Shown here one piece after another: positions 1-7,356 of a stretch of DNA of 14,846 bases. Within the stretch, counting starts at the first letter, position 1; the number at the start of each line of letters is the position of its first letter. The notes beneath the pieces were generated by a model. The model worked only from the letters and a program-made list of their open reading frames with translations. It had not been told where the DNA came from and did not search any database. Where the stretch lies: contig DDYT01000055.1 in assembly GCA_002348095.1 (NCBI GenBank), forward strand, positions 1 to 14,846, read 5' to 3'. Position numbers and translations under genes: made by a program. The DNA comes from Erysipelotrichaceae bacterium UBA2227 (lineage in GTDB: Bacteria > Bacillota_I > Bacilli_A > Erysipelotrichales > Erysipelotrichaceae).

Positions 1-440
1 TGATCGGACCTATATTGGTTAAACATGACGTAATTTGTTATGAGTGCCAATGGATCCATGAAGGTAAAAACCGCATACTTCAGATTGCGATCATGCGTGC
101 AGACGGATCAATGGATATCGATACGTGTCAGACTGTATCGAATGATGTTTCCGAGGCTTTGGATGCTGCTGATTTGATACCTTTTGAGTATTATCTGGAA
201 GTGTGTTCCGCAGGAGCAGAAAGGGAACTGCGCAGCGATTTGGAAATTTCTGCTGTGATCGGAGCCCATGTATTTCTGAGACTTATCCGACCTGTCGAAA
301 AGAAAATGGAAGTCACCGGAGTCTTGGTGAGTTACGATGACGGCATTGTCGTCATCGAGTATCGTGAAAAACAGAAAAAAGTTAAAATTTCAATCGAGAA
401 AAGCAACATTGCGCTTATTCGCTTAGCGGTTGCTTTGTAA
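1..440 (+). CDS. rimP: Ribosome maturation factor RimP (5' truncated)
   Basis: RimP assists maturation of the 30S ribosomal subunit in the cytoplasm. The reading frame is open to the left window edge (frame from base 3, beginning I-G-P-I-L-V-K-H), so the true start lies outside; a TTG at 15 is internal because the residues before it fit the usual RimP N-terminus. The order of conserved blocks fits: a cysteine-containing first strand (CYECQW), the D-x-x-T-C-x-x-V-S helix region, then EVCSAGAERELR, which stands where most RimPs have V-S-S-P-G-x-x-R-P-L. That last motif is clearly diverged (Pro to Ala, and Arg-Pro to Arg-Glu). The C-terminal Sm-like beta barrel follows. It is first in the rimP-nusA-ylxR-ylxQ-infB-rbfA order, which strongly supports the call. 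nusA begins 14 bases after the stop. Confidence 0.93.
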   Translation, partial: IGPILVKHDVICYECQWIHEGKNRILQIAIMRADGSMDIDTCQTVSNDVSEALDAADLIPFEYYLEVCSAGAERELRSDLEISAVIGAHVFLRLIRPVEKKMEVTGVLVSYDDGIVVIEYREKQKKVKISIEKSNIALIRLAVAL

Positions 441-453
441 TGAAGGAGCAAAG

Positions 454-2154
454 ATGAACGTAAAAGAGTTACTGGTTGCTGTAAAGGCAATCGAAAGCGA
501 ACGCAACATTTCCAAAGATATCATCCTTTCTGCGTTGCAGGATGCGTTGGCAAAAGCCTATCGGAAACACATTGAAATCCCGGATGCATTGGTGCGTGTG
601 GACATCAATGAAAGCACCGGGGATGTCAATGTATATCAGCAATATACGGTCGTAGAGACGGTAGAGGATGATGAGCTTGAAGTATCACTGGAAATGGCCA
701 AGCGCCGCAATGCAGATCTGAACATCGGCGATCTTTATGAAGAGAAGGTAACGATCGATGATTTGGGCCGAGCAGCCGCGCTTTTGGCAAAAAATGTCAT
801 GAAGCAAAAAATCCGCGAGGCGGAAAAATTCTCTATTTATCAGGAATATATTGATAAACTCGATGAGATGGTCATCGGCCAAATAGAGTCGGTCGAAGAG
901 AAATTCATCGTGGTCAACTTAGGAAAAACCTTAGCAATGATGCCGAAAGCTGCACAAATGCCCAATGAACGTTATGTTGAAGGACAGAAAATGCGGGTTG
1001 TCATCACCGAAGTGAACCGTGAGACCAAGGGTGCACAAGTTTTGGTTTCCCGTGCGGATGCAAAACTTGTCAAGCGCCTGTTTGAGCGTGAGGTACCGGA
1101 AATTTATCAGGGCATCGTTGAGATCAAGGCCATTGCCCGTGAACCGGGAGAACGCACTAAAATGGCTGTGGCATCGAAACGGGGCGATGTTGATCCGATC
1201 GGCGCATGTATCGGTCCGCGCGGACAGCGGGTTCAGGTCGTCATCGAAGAACTTAAAGGCGAAAAAATCGATATTTTTGAGTGGAGCGAAAATATTCCGG
1301 AGTTAATCAAAAACGCACTTTCCCCGGCACAGATCCTTGCGGTTTTTCCGACGGAGGAAAAACGCGGACTGATGGTCGTCGTCGAAGACAATCAACTGTC
1401 ACTTGCGATCGGTAAAAAGGGGAAAAATGCCCGATTGGCTGTCCGTCTGACAGGATTGAAAATCGATATCAAGTCAAAAACGGATATCGAAGAAAAGGGA
1501 ATCGACTGGCAGGGACGTTTCAGCGATTACCTTGAGGATCTGAAAACGAAGGAAGCAGAAAAACGTCAGAAAGCAGCGGATGAGGCTGCAGCGGCTGAAG
1601 CTGCCCGTTTAGCAGAAATCGCAGAAAAACAAGCAGAACAGGAAGCCATTCGATTTGCACAGAATGAAGCGATCCGTCTTGCGAAGGAAGCGGCAAAAGC
1701 TGCTGAAGCTGAAGCATCGGTCAAGGTCGTTGAGATCGTTGAAGTTGAACCGACTGTCGAAACTGCTGTTGTCGAGCCTGTTGTAACGCCGCAGACACCG
1801 GCTGTTGAAGCTGTTAAGAAAGAAGAAAAACCGGAAGTGAAGAAAGAACCGGAAAAACGAGTCAAGCGCGAAATCAAAGAGCGCAAAGATTATGTTTCCC
1901 GTTTCGAAAAGCTTGCTTCTGCGCCGAAACCTACGGAAAAGAAAAAAGAAGATTACCGAAAGAAGAAAGAAGAAACCGAAGCCCGGATCAATGTGGCTGA
2001 ACTGCTGAAAACCAAGGATTATGAAATCAAACCGACTTATTCTGAGGAAGAGCTGGAAGAAATCCGTCGTTTGGAAGAAGAAGAAGCCAAGAAAACCTGG
2101 ATCGAAGATGAAATCGATTTTGATGAATTTGATGAATATTACGATACGGAGTAA
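454..2154 (+). CDS. nusA: Transcription termination/antitermination factor NusA with long charged C-terminal tail
   Basis: NusA binds RNA polymerase and nascent RNA and modulates pausing, termination and antitermination. I chose ATG at 454 over an upstream TTG in frame because AAGGAG lies at 443-448, seven bases or so before it, and because MNVKELL is the usual NusA N-terminus. The 566-residue product has the N-terminal RNAP-binding domain (about 1-130), an S1 domain (about 138-200), KH1 with GACIGPRGQR (250-259) and KH2 with AIGKKGKNARLA (318-329). Bacillus NusA ends soon after KH2 at about 370 residues. Here about 200 more residues follow: an Ala/Glu/Lys/Arg-rich, probably coiled-coil stretch (about 365-425), a Val/Pro/Glu/Lys linker (about 425-480), and a very acidic end (about 530-566). 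Similar tails are known in Mollicutes NusA. The core call is secure; the role of the tail is not known from sequence. Confidence 0.97.
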   Translation: MNVKELLVAVKAIESERNISKDIILSALQDALAKAYRKHIEIPDALVRVDINESTGDVNVYQQYTVVETVEDDELEVSLEMAKRRNADLNIGDLYEEKVTIDDLGRAAALLAKNVMKQKIREAEKFSIYQEYIDKLDEMVIGQIESVEEKFIVVNLGKTLAMMPKAAQMPNERYVEGQKMRVVITEVNRETKGAQVLVSRADAKLVKRLFEREVPEIYQGIVEIKAIAREPGERTKMAVASKRGDVDPIGACIGPRGQRVQVVIEELKGEKIDIFEWSENIPELIKNALSPAQILAVFPTEEKRGLMVVVEDNQLSLAIGKKGKNARLAVRLTGLKIDIKSKTDIEEKGIDWQGRFSDYLEDLKTKEAEKRQKAADEAAAAEAARLAEIAEKQAEQEAIRFAQNEAIRLAKEAAKAAEAEASVKVVEIVEVEPTVETAVVEPVVTPQTPAVEAVKKEEKPEVKKEPEKRVKREIKERKDYVSRFEKLASAPKPTEKKKEDYRKKKEETEARINVAELLKTKDYEIKPTYSEEELEEIRRLEEEEAKKTWIEDEIDFDEFDEYYDTE

Positions 2155-2171
2155 AAACCGGAGGTGGCTGG

Positions 2172-2429
2172 ATGAAAAAGATACCTTTACGAAAATGCGT
2201 GGCTACCCAAGAGCAACTGCCTAAAAAGGAACTGCTGCGCATTGTCAAGACACCCGACGGTGAAGTCGTCATTGATTTGACCGGTCGTGCAAACGGTCGG
2301 GGTGCTTATTTGAAGAAAAGCCGTGAGGCCGTAGAGTCAGCTTTCAAGAAAGGGGCTTTACAGCGGGCACTCGAGTGTCCGATCCCGAACGAGATTTTTG
2401 AGCAGCTTCGAACCATGTTTCCGTTATGA
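2172..2429 (+). CDS. rnpM: YlxR/RnpM family RNA-binding protein
   Basis: This 85-residue protein belongs to the YlxR family (DUF448), renamed RnpM in Bacillus subtilis, where it binds the RNase P RNA and modulates RNase P. Family hallmarks are the N-terminal P-L-R-K-C-V-A-T-Q-E (residues 5-14), a central L-L-R-I-V-K strand, and GRGAYL (about 42-47). A strong GGAGGTG (about 2160-2166) sits just before the ATG. It lies 17 bases after nusA and overlaps ylxQ by four bases (ATGA), so the two are translationally coupled. Length and position between nusA and ylxQ match Bacillota operons. The RNase P role is taken from the family and not visible here. Confidence 0.93.
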   Translation: MKKIPLRKCVATQEQLPKKELLRIVKTPDGEVVIDLTGRANGRGAYLKKSREAVESAFKKGALQRALECPIPNEIFEQLRTMFPL

Positions 2430-2719
2430 GCACAGTCGAAGGGTATATCGGGATCGCAAAAAAGGCACGAAAAGTCGTTTCAGGCGCATCACTGATGGAT
2501 TCCATCCGTCAAAAGAAAGTAGCACTGGTGTTGATTGCTGCAGATGCATCTGATCGAACCAGAAAACAGTTTACGGATAAATGTATCACCTATCAGATTC
2601 CTTGTCTGATTTGGGGAACCGTAGCCACGATATCTTCTGCGAGCGGCATGAATATGCGGGTCGCCATCGGAATCAGTGATCACGGATTAGCAAACAGTAT
2701 CCGAGAATATTTGAAATGA
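2426..2719 (+). CDS. ylxQ: L7Ae/L30e-family kink-turn RNA-binding protein YlxQ
   Basis: The 97-residue product is a YlxQ-type member of the ribosomal protein L7Ae/L30e/S12e/Gadd45 superfamily, whose members bind kink-turn RNA. Visible family features are the N-terminal G-I-A-K-K-A-R-K-V-V-S-G segment (residues 8-19), the hydrophobic strand V-A-L-V-L-I-A-A-D-A-S (31-41), and a late A-I-G-I-S-D segment (78-83). The start codon overlaps the ylxR stop (ATGA at 2426-2429), and infB starts 9 bases downstream. Its cellular RNA partner is not settled in most bacteria; the kink-turn role is inference from the superfamily. Confidence 0.9.
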   Translation: MSTVEGYIGIAKKARKVVSGASLMDSIRQKKVALVLIAADASDRTRKQFTDKCITYQIPCLIWGTVATISSASGMNMRVAIGISDHGLANSIREYLK

Positions 2720-2728
2720 GGTGAAAGT

Positions 2729-4576
2729 ATGGGGAAAAAACCCACACAAAGAAAAAAACCGCAAGGTTCAGGCCAACGCGGAAGGGGCAGTTATCAACAG
2801 CCGTTTCAGCGGGCAAAGACCGAGCAAGTCAGTAAGATTACCTATACCGAAGGATTGAGTGTCGGTGAACTTGCGGAGTTACTTAAAAAGAATGCCAGTG
2901 AGATCATCAAGCTGTTGTTTATGCTTGGTAAAATGGTGACCATCAATACATCGATGGACGATGAACTTATTCAGCTGGTTTGTATGGAATACAATGTCGA
3001 GGCGAAAAAAGAAGAAATCATTGACGAGACCAGTCTGGAAGACATAAGCGTTGATGATCCTGCGGACTTGGAAGCCCGCCCGCCCATCGTCACGATCATG
3101 GGACATGTCGACCACGGCAAAACGACCCTTTTGGATACGATTCGAAAGACTAAAGTCGTAGCCGGAGAATTTGGCGGAATCACCCAGCACATCGGAGCTT
3201 ATCAGGTTTCCGTCAATGGGAGAAAAGTTACCTTTTTAGACACTCCAGGACATGAAGCCTTCACAGCCATGCGTGCCCGAGGAGCCAAAGTGACCGATGT
3301 GGCGATCATTGTCGTTGCAGCGGATGACGGTGTTATGCCGCAGACACGCGAAGCAGTAGACCATGCCAAGGCGGCCAATGTACCTATCATCGTGGCAGTC
3401 AATAAAATGGACAAACCGTATATCAATCCGGATAAAATCATGAGTTCGATGGCTGACTTGGGTCTTATGCCCGAGGAATGGGGCGGAGACACGATCTTCT
3501 GTAAGATTTCTGCACTGACCGGAATGGGCGTTCAAGAATTGCTCGAAACGATCCTGATCGTTTCTGAGGTCTCTGAACTTAATGCCAATCCCAAGCGATT
3601 GGCTTCCGGCACCGTCGTTGAAGCACGCTTGGATAAAGGACGCGGACCGGTGACGACACTTCTGGTACAAAACGGTACGCTTCGTACCGGGGATGCGGTC
3701 GTTGTCGGTGCCTGTTTTGGCCGAGTACGTCGGATGACGGATGATCGCGGCAAGGAAATCAAGGAGGCTAAACCGGCAACTCCGGTCGAAATCATCGGTC
3801 TCAATGATGTACCTGTTGCAGGGGATATATTCAAAGTATTTGAAAATGAGCGACATGCACGGATGATTGCGGATAAACGCTCGCAAACGAAAATCGAGGC
3901 GGAAAGAAAAGTCAGCAGTGCACTCAGTCTGGATGACTTGTCCAATCAGATCAAAGCCGGACATGTTCAGGAGATTGCCGTGATCGTCAAAGCGGATGTT
4001 CAGGGAAGTGCTGAGGCTGTTAAGAGCTCCCTTGAAAAAATCGATGTTGAAACGGTTAAAGTCAATGTCATTCGTTCGACTGCCGGTGCAATCAGTGAGT
4101 CCGATATTATGCTGGCAAGTGCATCGAAAGCGATCATTATCGGTTTTAATGTGCGTCCGGATGCCAATATCCGCAAAAAAGCCCAGGAAGAAGGCGTTGA
4201 TATCCGATTGCACAACATTATTTACAAAGCTGTCGAACAGATGGAAGCAGCCATGAAGGGGATGCTTGAACCGATTTTCGAAGAAGTCATCCTTGGTCAG
4301 GCGAATGTCCGTGCCATATTCAAAGTATCGAAAGTCGGCACGATCGCAGGCTGTATGGTGACTGACGGCAAGCTCGTCCGTGATTGTGAAGTACGACTGA
4401 TCCGCCACGGTGTCGTGGTTTATACCGGTCGGTTAGCTTCGCTCAAGCGTTTCCAAAATGATGCTAAAGAAGTTACGGCCGGATTTGAGTGCGGTATCAC
4501 GATCAAGAATTTTAATGACATCAAAGAAGGCGATATACTTGAAGCCTTTGGTGAAGTTGAAGTCGAGAGAGAGTAG
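2729..4576 (+). CDS. infB: Translation initiation factor IF-2
   Basis: IF-2 is the GTPase that brings initiator fMet-tRNA to the 30S subunit and drives 50S joining. The 615-residue protein is on the short side for IF-2 (about 716 in B. subtilis, 890 in E. coli) because the N-terminal extension is reduced: a basic, Gly/Gln-rich start (1-35), one IF2-N domain (about 38-90), and a short acidic linker. The G domain has G1 GHVDHGKT (125-132), the switch region GGITQHIG (149-156), G3 DTPGH (171-175), G4 NKMD (225-228) and G5 SAL (261-263). Domains II, III and IV (C1/C2) follow to the end. GAGGTGA (2718-2724) precedes the ATG. rbfA begins 11 bases after the stop. Confidence 0.98.
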   Translation: MGKKPTQRKKPQGSGQRGRGSYQQPFQRAKTEQVSKITYTEGLSVGELAELLKKNASEIIKLLFMLGKMVTINTSMDDELIQLVCMEYNVEAKKEEIIDETSLEDISVDDPADLEARPPIVTIMGHVDHGKTTLLDTIRKTKVVAGEFGGITQHIGAYQVSVNGRKVTFLDTPGHEAFTAMRARGAKVTDVAIIVVAADDGVMPQTREAVDHAKAANVPIIVAVNKMDKPYINPDKIMSSMADLGLMPEEWGGDTIFCKISALTGMGVQELLETILIVSEVSELNANPKRLASGTVVEARLDKGRGPVTTLLVQNGTLRTGDAVVVGACFGRVRRMTDDRGKEIKEAKPATPVEIIGLNDVPVAGDIFKVFENERHARMIADKRSQTKIEAERKVSSALSLDDLSNQIKAGHVQEIAVIVKADVQGSAEAVKSSLEKIDVETVKVNVIRSTAGAISESDIMLASASKAIIIGFNVRPDANIRKKAQEEGVDIRLHNIIYKAVEQMEAAMKGMLEPIFEEVILGQANVRAIFKVSKVGTIAGCMVTDGKLVRDCEVRLIRHGVVVYTGRLASLKRFQNDAKEVTAGFECGITIKNFNDIKEGDILEAFGEVEVERE

Positions 4577-4587
4577 GAGGTTATTTT

Positions 4588-4920
4588 ATGACAATCAAAC
4601 GTGAACGTTTGGAGCAGATCATTCTAAAAGAAGTATCTGAAATCATTCAGTTCAAAGTGAAAGACCCCAATATTTCGTTTGTTACGGTCACCGATGTGGA
4701 AGTCACAAGGGATTATTCGATTGCAAAGATTTACATCACCTTTTTTAACCGCGAGTTGGGCGACGAAATTCAGTTACAGGCGTTAAACAAAGCGAAAGGT
4801 TTTATCCGAAGTGAGTTGGGCTCTACGCTTACCTTACGGAAGGTTCCGGAACTGCTGTTTAAAGTCGATGATTCCTTGGATAAAGGCAATCGGATCGATG
4901 CACTGTTAAAAGACATGTAA
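4588..4920 (+). CDS. rbfA: 30S ribosome-binding factor RbfA
   Basis: RbfA binds the 30S subunit and promotes late 16S rRNA maturation and cold adaptation. The 110-residue product is the normal family length and has the single type II KH-like fold pattern: an N-terminal helix (R-E-R-L-E-Q-I-I-L-K-E-V-S-E-I-I), then D-P-N-I-S-F-V-T-V-T-D-V-E-V-T-R-D, A-K-I-Y-I-T-F, and the C-terminal R-K-V-P-E-L-L-F-K-V-D-D-S-L-D-K-G. An AGGAGG (4575-4580) overlapping the infB stop provides the ribosome binding site. It is the last gene of this block: a strong hairpin terminator begins two bases after the stop codon. Confidence 0.97.
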   Translation: MTIKRERLEQIILKEVSEIIQFKVKDPNISFVTVTDVEVTRDYSIAKIYITFFNRELGDEIQLQALNKAKGFIRSELGSTLTLRKVPELLFKVDDSLDKGNRIDALLKDM

Positions 4921-4921
4921 T

Positions 4922-4961
4922 AAAAACTGTACCTCATTTAATCAAGAGGTACAGTTTTTTT
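4922..4961. terminator. Bidirectional intrinsic terminator between rbfA and the radical SAM gene
   Basis: The arms AAAAACTGTACCTC (4922-4935) and GAGGTACAGTTTTTT (4946-4960) are perfectly complementary around a 10-base loop, with a T-run on one side and an A-run on the other. It can therefore end rbfA transcripts to the right and the radical SAM transcript to the left. The stop codon of the leftward gene (TAA, 4938-4940) falls inside the loop. Confidence 0.93.
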
Positions 4962-5795
4962 ATCGAACCTGTGTCGGTATCCGCAACTTTGACAGAATGG
5001 TTCAATGAGTCTATGATCACGGAATCCGCTGCGGATATCATTGAGCAAAGGATTATCTAGTAAAACGGAAAATGAAGTATCAAATACATTCCCGAGGTTT
5101 ATAACTCCCTGATGATCCAGACAGCAGGGAACAAGGGTGCCGTCACTCAATATACCCAGCATATCCCTTGTACCGTAACACGTACCTAACGCACTTCTGA
5201 TCTGAGGATTGCTGGGCCATTCAAACGGTTCGTCTAGGGAAAAGAAAATTTGCGGAAATTGAGTTGAATATCTCTTTTTTTCAGAATTTAATTTATCAGT
5301 ATCGATTCCAAAATAGGATAAACAATCGTTCATTATTTTAGTAAACACTTGTTTATTATAAATCCAGTAGCGCAACTGAATGATTATACCGTGTTTTGAA
5401 AGTTGAATGATATCTTCGTACAGCTGTATTGCTTTTACAGGATCATTAAGATATTCGATCGTCAGAAGCGACTGCAAAGAAACAGAAATCTGCCGAATGG
5501 AGCGGGCGTCTTTTAACACATCCATGTGCTGAGAAATCAGAGTACCGTTGGTGACTAACTGTACCTTAAGCCGGTTACTATGTGCAATTTCAAGAATTTC
5601 CCTGATTTGAGGATGCAAGAGCGGTTCTCCCTGTACATGAAGATAAATAAAGTCCGTATAAAAGCGGATTTGCTCGGAAATCATCTGAAACTGCGTTAAT
5701 GACATAAATCGTTTCGGCCGGTTGTTTTTGGCACAGAAATCGCATGTCAGATTGCAGTAGTTTGTGATTTCGATGTAAATCCGCTTAAATTTCAT
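4938..5795 (-). CDS. Radical SAM protein with SPASM/twitch-like C-terminal domain, substrate unknown
   Basis: The 285-residue product carries the radical SAM cluster motif CNLTCDFC (C14, C18, C21; CxxxCxxC) near the N-terminus and a QGEPLLHP segment (55-62) for SAM binding, followed by V-T-N-G-T (81-85). The C-terminal part looks like a SPASM or 'twitch' auxiliary-cluster domain: C206, then D-G-T-L-V-P-C-C (C224, C225), an N-L-G-N-V-F segment and C268-x-x-C271. Only five cysteines are seen there, which fits one auxiliary Fe-S cluster better than two. Many SPASM enzymes modify peptides or proteins, but I see no precursor peptide gene beside it. It starts 38 bases after the lysine-transporter ATPase on the same strand with no terminator between, so it is probably the last gene of that riboswitch-controlled operon. 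GAGGAT (5799-5804) precedes the ATG. Codon use looks somewhat more AT-rich than in the neighbours. The family is well supported; the reaction is unknown. Confidence 0.85.
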   Translation of the reverse strand: MKFKRIYIEITNYCNLTCDFCAKNNRPKRFMSLTQFQMISEQIRFYTDFIYLHVQGEPLLHPQIREILEIAHSNRLKVQLVTNGTLISQHMDVLKDARSIRQISVSLQSLLTIEYLNDPVKAIQLYEDIIQLSKHGIIIQLRYWIYNKQVFTKIMNDCLSYFGIDTDKLNSEKKRYSTQFPQIFFSLDEPFEWPSNPQIRSALGTCYGTRDMLGILSDGTLVPCCLDHQGVINLGNVFDTSFSVLLDNPLLNDIRSGFRDHRLIEPFCQSCGYRHRFDKKTVPLD

Positions 5796-5833
5796 GACTG
5801 ATCCTCGTGGGATATCATAGCATAAATTATGAG

Positions 5834-6565
5834 TCAGCGTAAGACTCTGGCAAGAAATTCCTTTGTGCGTAAATTTTTCGGATCGGTAAACATTGCTGTG
5901 GGTGAGCCCTGTTCACAGACGACACCCTGATCCATAAAAATGACTACATCTGCTACATCCTTGGCAAAAGACATCTCATGGGTTACGATCAGCATAGTCA
6001 AACCCTCTATAGCCAATTGCTTAATAACTTCCAGCACTTCACCGACCATTTCGGGATCTAGGGCACTTGTCGGTTCGTCGAGCAGCAATATGCGGGGTTC
6101 CATACACAAAGCCCGCGCGATTGCAACCCGCTGTTTCTGACCGCCGGAAAGACTTTTTACCGACTGGTAAGCAAAGTCCAGCATGCCGACTTTTTCAAGA
6201 TATTTCAAAGAGATGCTCTTGGCTTCAGCCTTTGAGCGTTTTAGTACTTCGGTCTGACCGATCATGCAGTTCTGCAAGGTATTCATATGAGAAAAAAGAT
6301 TGAAAGACTGAAAGATCATGCCGACATGAGACCGATATGTATTGATATCAAAGTTGGATGTCATGATATTCTGACCGTCGACAATGATTTCACCGCCATC
6401 GGGCGTTTCAAGCAAATTCAGGCATCGCAGCAAAGTGCTTTTCCCTGATCCGGAAGATCCGATCAGACAGACGACCTGTTTTTCTTCGATCGTCAGATTA
6501 ATGTCTTTAAGCACAAGATTGGACCCGAATGACTTGTTAAGATTTTTTATTTCAATCAGACTCAT
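5834..6565 (-). CDS. Amino-acid ABC transporter ATP-binding protein (predicted lysine uptake)
   Basis: This is the cytoplasmic ATPase of a polar-amino-acid importer of the HisP/GlnQ type, 243 residues, the usual length. Motifs in order: Walker A GSSGSGKST (36-44), Q-loop glutamine Q86 in FQSFNLF, signature LSGGQKQ (139-145), Walker B ILLLDEP with catalytic E164, the D-loop SALD, and switch histidine H196 in VTHEMSFA. Its start overlaps the permease stop by four bases (ATGA), so the two are coupled. The lysine riboswitch ahead of the operon is the basis for proposing lysine as substrate; the ATPase sequence alone does not define it. Confidence 0.95.
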   Translation of the reverse strand: MSLIEIKNLNKSFGSNLVLKDINLTIEEKQVVCLIGSSGSGKSTLLRCLNLLETPDGGEIIVDGQNIMTSNFDINTYRSHVGMIFQSFNLFSHMNTLQNCMIGQTEVLKRSKAEAKSISLKYLEKVGMLDFAYQSVKSLSGGQKQRVAIARALCMEPRILLLDEPTSALDPEMVGEVLEVIKQLAIEGLTMLIVTHEMSFAKDVADVVIFMDQGVVCEQGSPTAMFTDPKNLRTKEFLARVLR

Positions 6566-7356
6566 GCTTTTAACTCCTTACGCTTTAAAAATGGGAAATT
6601 TCCGGGCATCGATTGAGATGCGCCGCCAACTCCTTTGGGAGAATCAAGTTTCCGTTCGATGTATCGAAGGATTTGGGTCGTGGTGAATGTTAAAATCAAA
6701 TAAATGAGGGCTGTGACCAGGAAGGTATCCCGGTATCGGAATACGATGCCGGCGACCGAGTTCGACTGAAAGAAAAGCTCGGTGACACTGATGACATTAA
6801 GCACGGATGTATCTTTGATATTGACCACAAACTCATTACCGATGGCCGGAAATGCATTTCGGATGGCTTGAGGCAGAATGATTTTGATCATGGATTGCCG
6901 ATTGTTCATTCCTATTGAACGAGCTGCTTCATACTGACCGTCATCGATCGACTGAATGCCGGCACGAATGATTTCAGCCATATAAGCGCCGGTATTGACA
7001 GAGACGATAAATATACCGGCTTGAATTGGCGTCCACATCAGATACTGTCGCAGGCCGTGATACATAAATACCGCCTGAACCATCATCGGCGTGCCGCGGA
7101 ACACTTCAATATATATGGTGGCAAGCACCCATAGCAATCGTTTTGTTATTTTTGAAATTAAGGAATCTTTAGGTGTAAATCGTATGTTGCGGATACTTGC
7201 AACAAACAAACCGATGATAAGACCGATGACTGTAGCGCTTAACGAGATGAGCAGTGTCGTTCGAGCTCCGGCCCAAAATAACGGAGCATAGCGCTGATAT
7301 ATGTATAAAGACCCGCCGAGCAAATCGGCGGGTATACCACTTCCCAGAAAGAACAC
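6562..7356 (-). CDS. Amino-acid ABC transporter permease (predicted lysine uptake)
   Basis: A 264-residue HisM/GlnP-type inner-membrane permease. Hydrophobic membrane segments are seen at about 32-55, 72-100, 112-132 and 212-232. The conserved VFRGTP (85-90) and the EAA loop E-A-A-R-S-I-G-M, continuing to L-P-Q-A-I-R-N-A-F-P-A-I (143-172), mark the ATPase docking site. The start is GTG at 7354-7356, overlapping the receptor stop codon by one base (TAGTG), with GGAAGG about five bases upstream; translational coupling is likely. The C-terminal tail (about 236-264) is charged and flexible. No second permease gene is present, so the channel is presumably a homodimer. Confidence 0.94.
   Translation of the reverse strand: MFFLGSGIPADLLGGSLYIYQRYAPLFWAGARTTLLISLSATVIGLIIGLFVASIRNIRFTPKDSLISKITKRLLWVLATIYIEVFRGTPMMVQAVFMYHGLRQYLMWTPIQAGIFIVSVNTGAYMAEIIRAGIQSIDDGQYEAARSIGMNNRQSMIKIILPQAIRNAFPAIGNEFVVNIKDTSVLNVISVTELFFQSNSVAGIVFRYRDTFLVTALIYLILTFTTTQILRYIERKLDSPKGVGGASQSMPGNFPFLKRKELKA

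Noticed and set aside
1019..1306. Open frame of 95 codons within nusA in another frame
   Set aside because: Fully inside the nusA S1/KH region, with no ribosome site and arginine/serine-rich nonsense composition.
3236..4408. A 390-codon open frame on the minus strand inside infB
   Set aside because: It lies entirely antisense to a well-conserved IF-2 gene, its translation is rich in His/Asp/Phe/Arg with no recognisable domain, and it has no evident ribosome binding site; it mirrors infB codon bias.
5796..5847. Hairpin GAGTC/GACTC between the ATPase and radical SAM genes as a terminator
   Set aside because: Only five pairs with a seven-base loop and no T-run after it; insufficient for termination.
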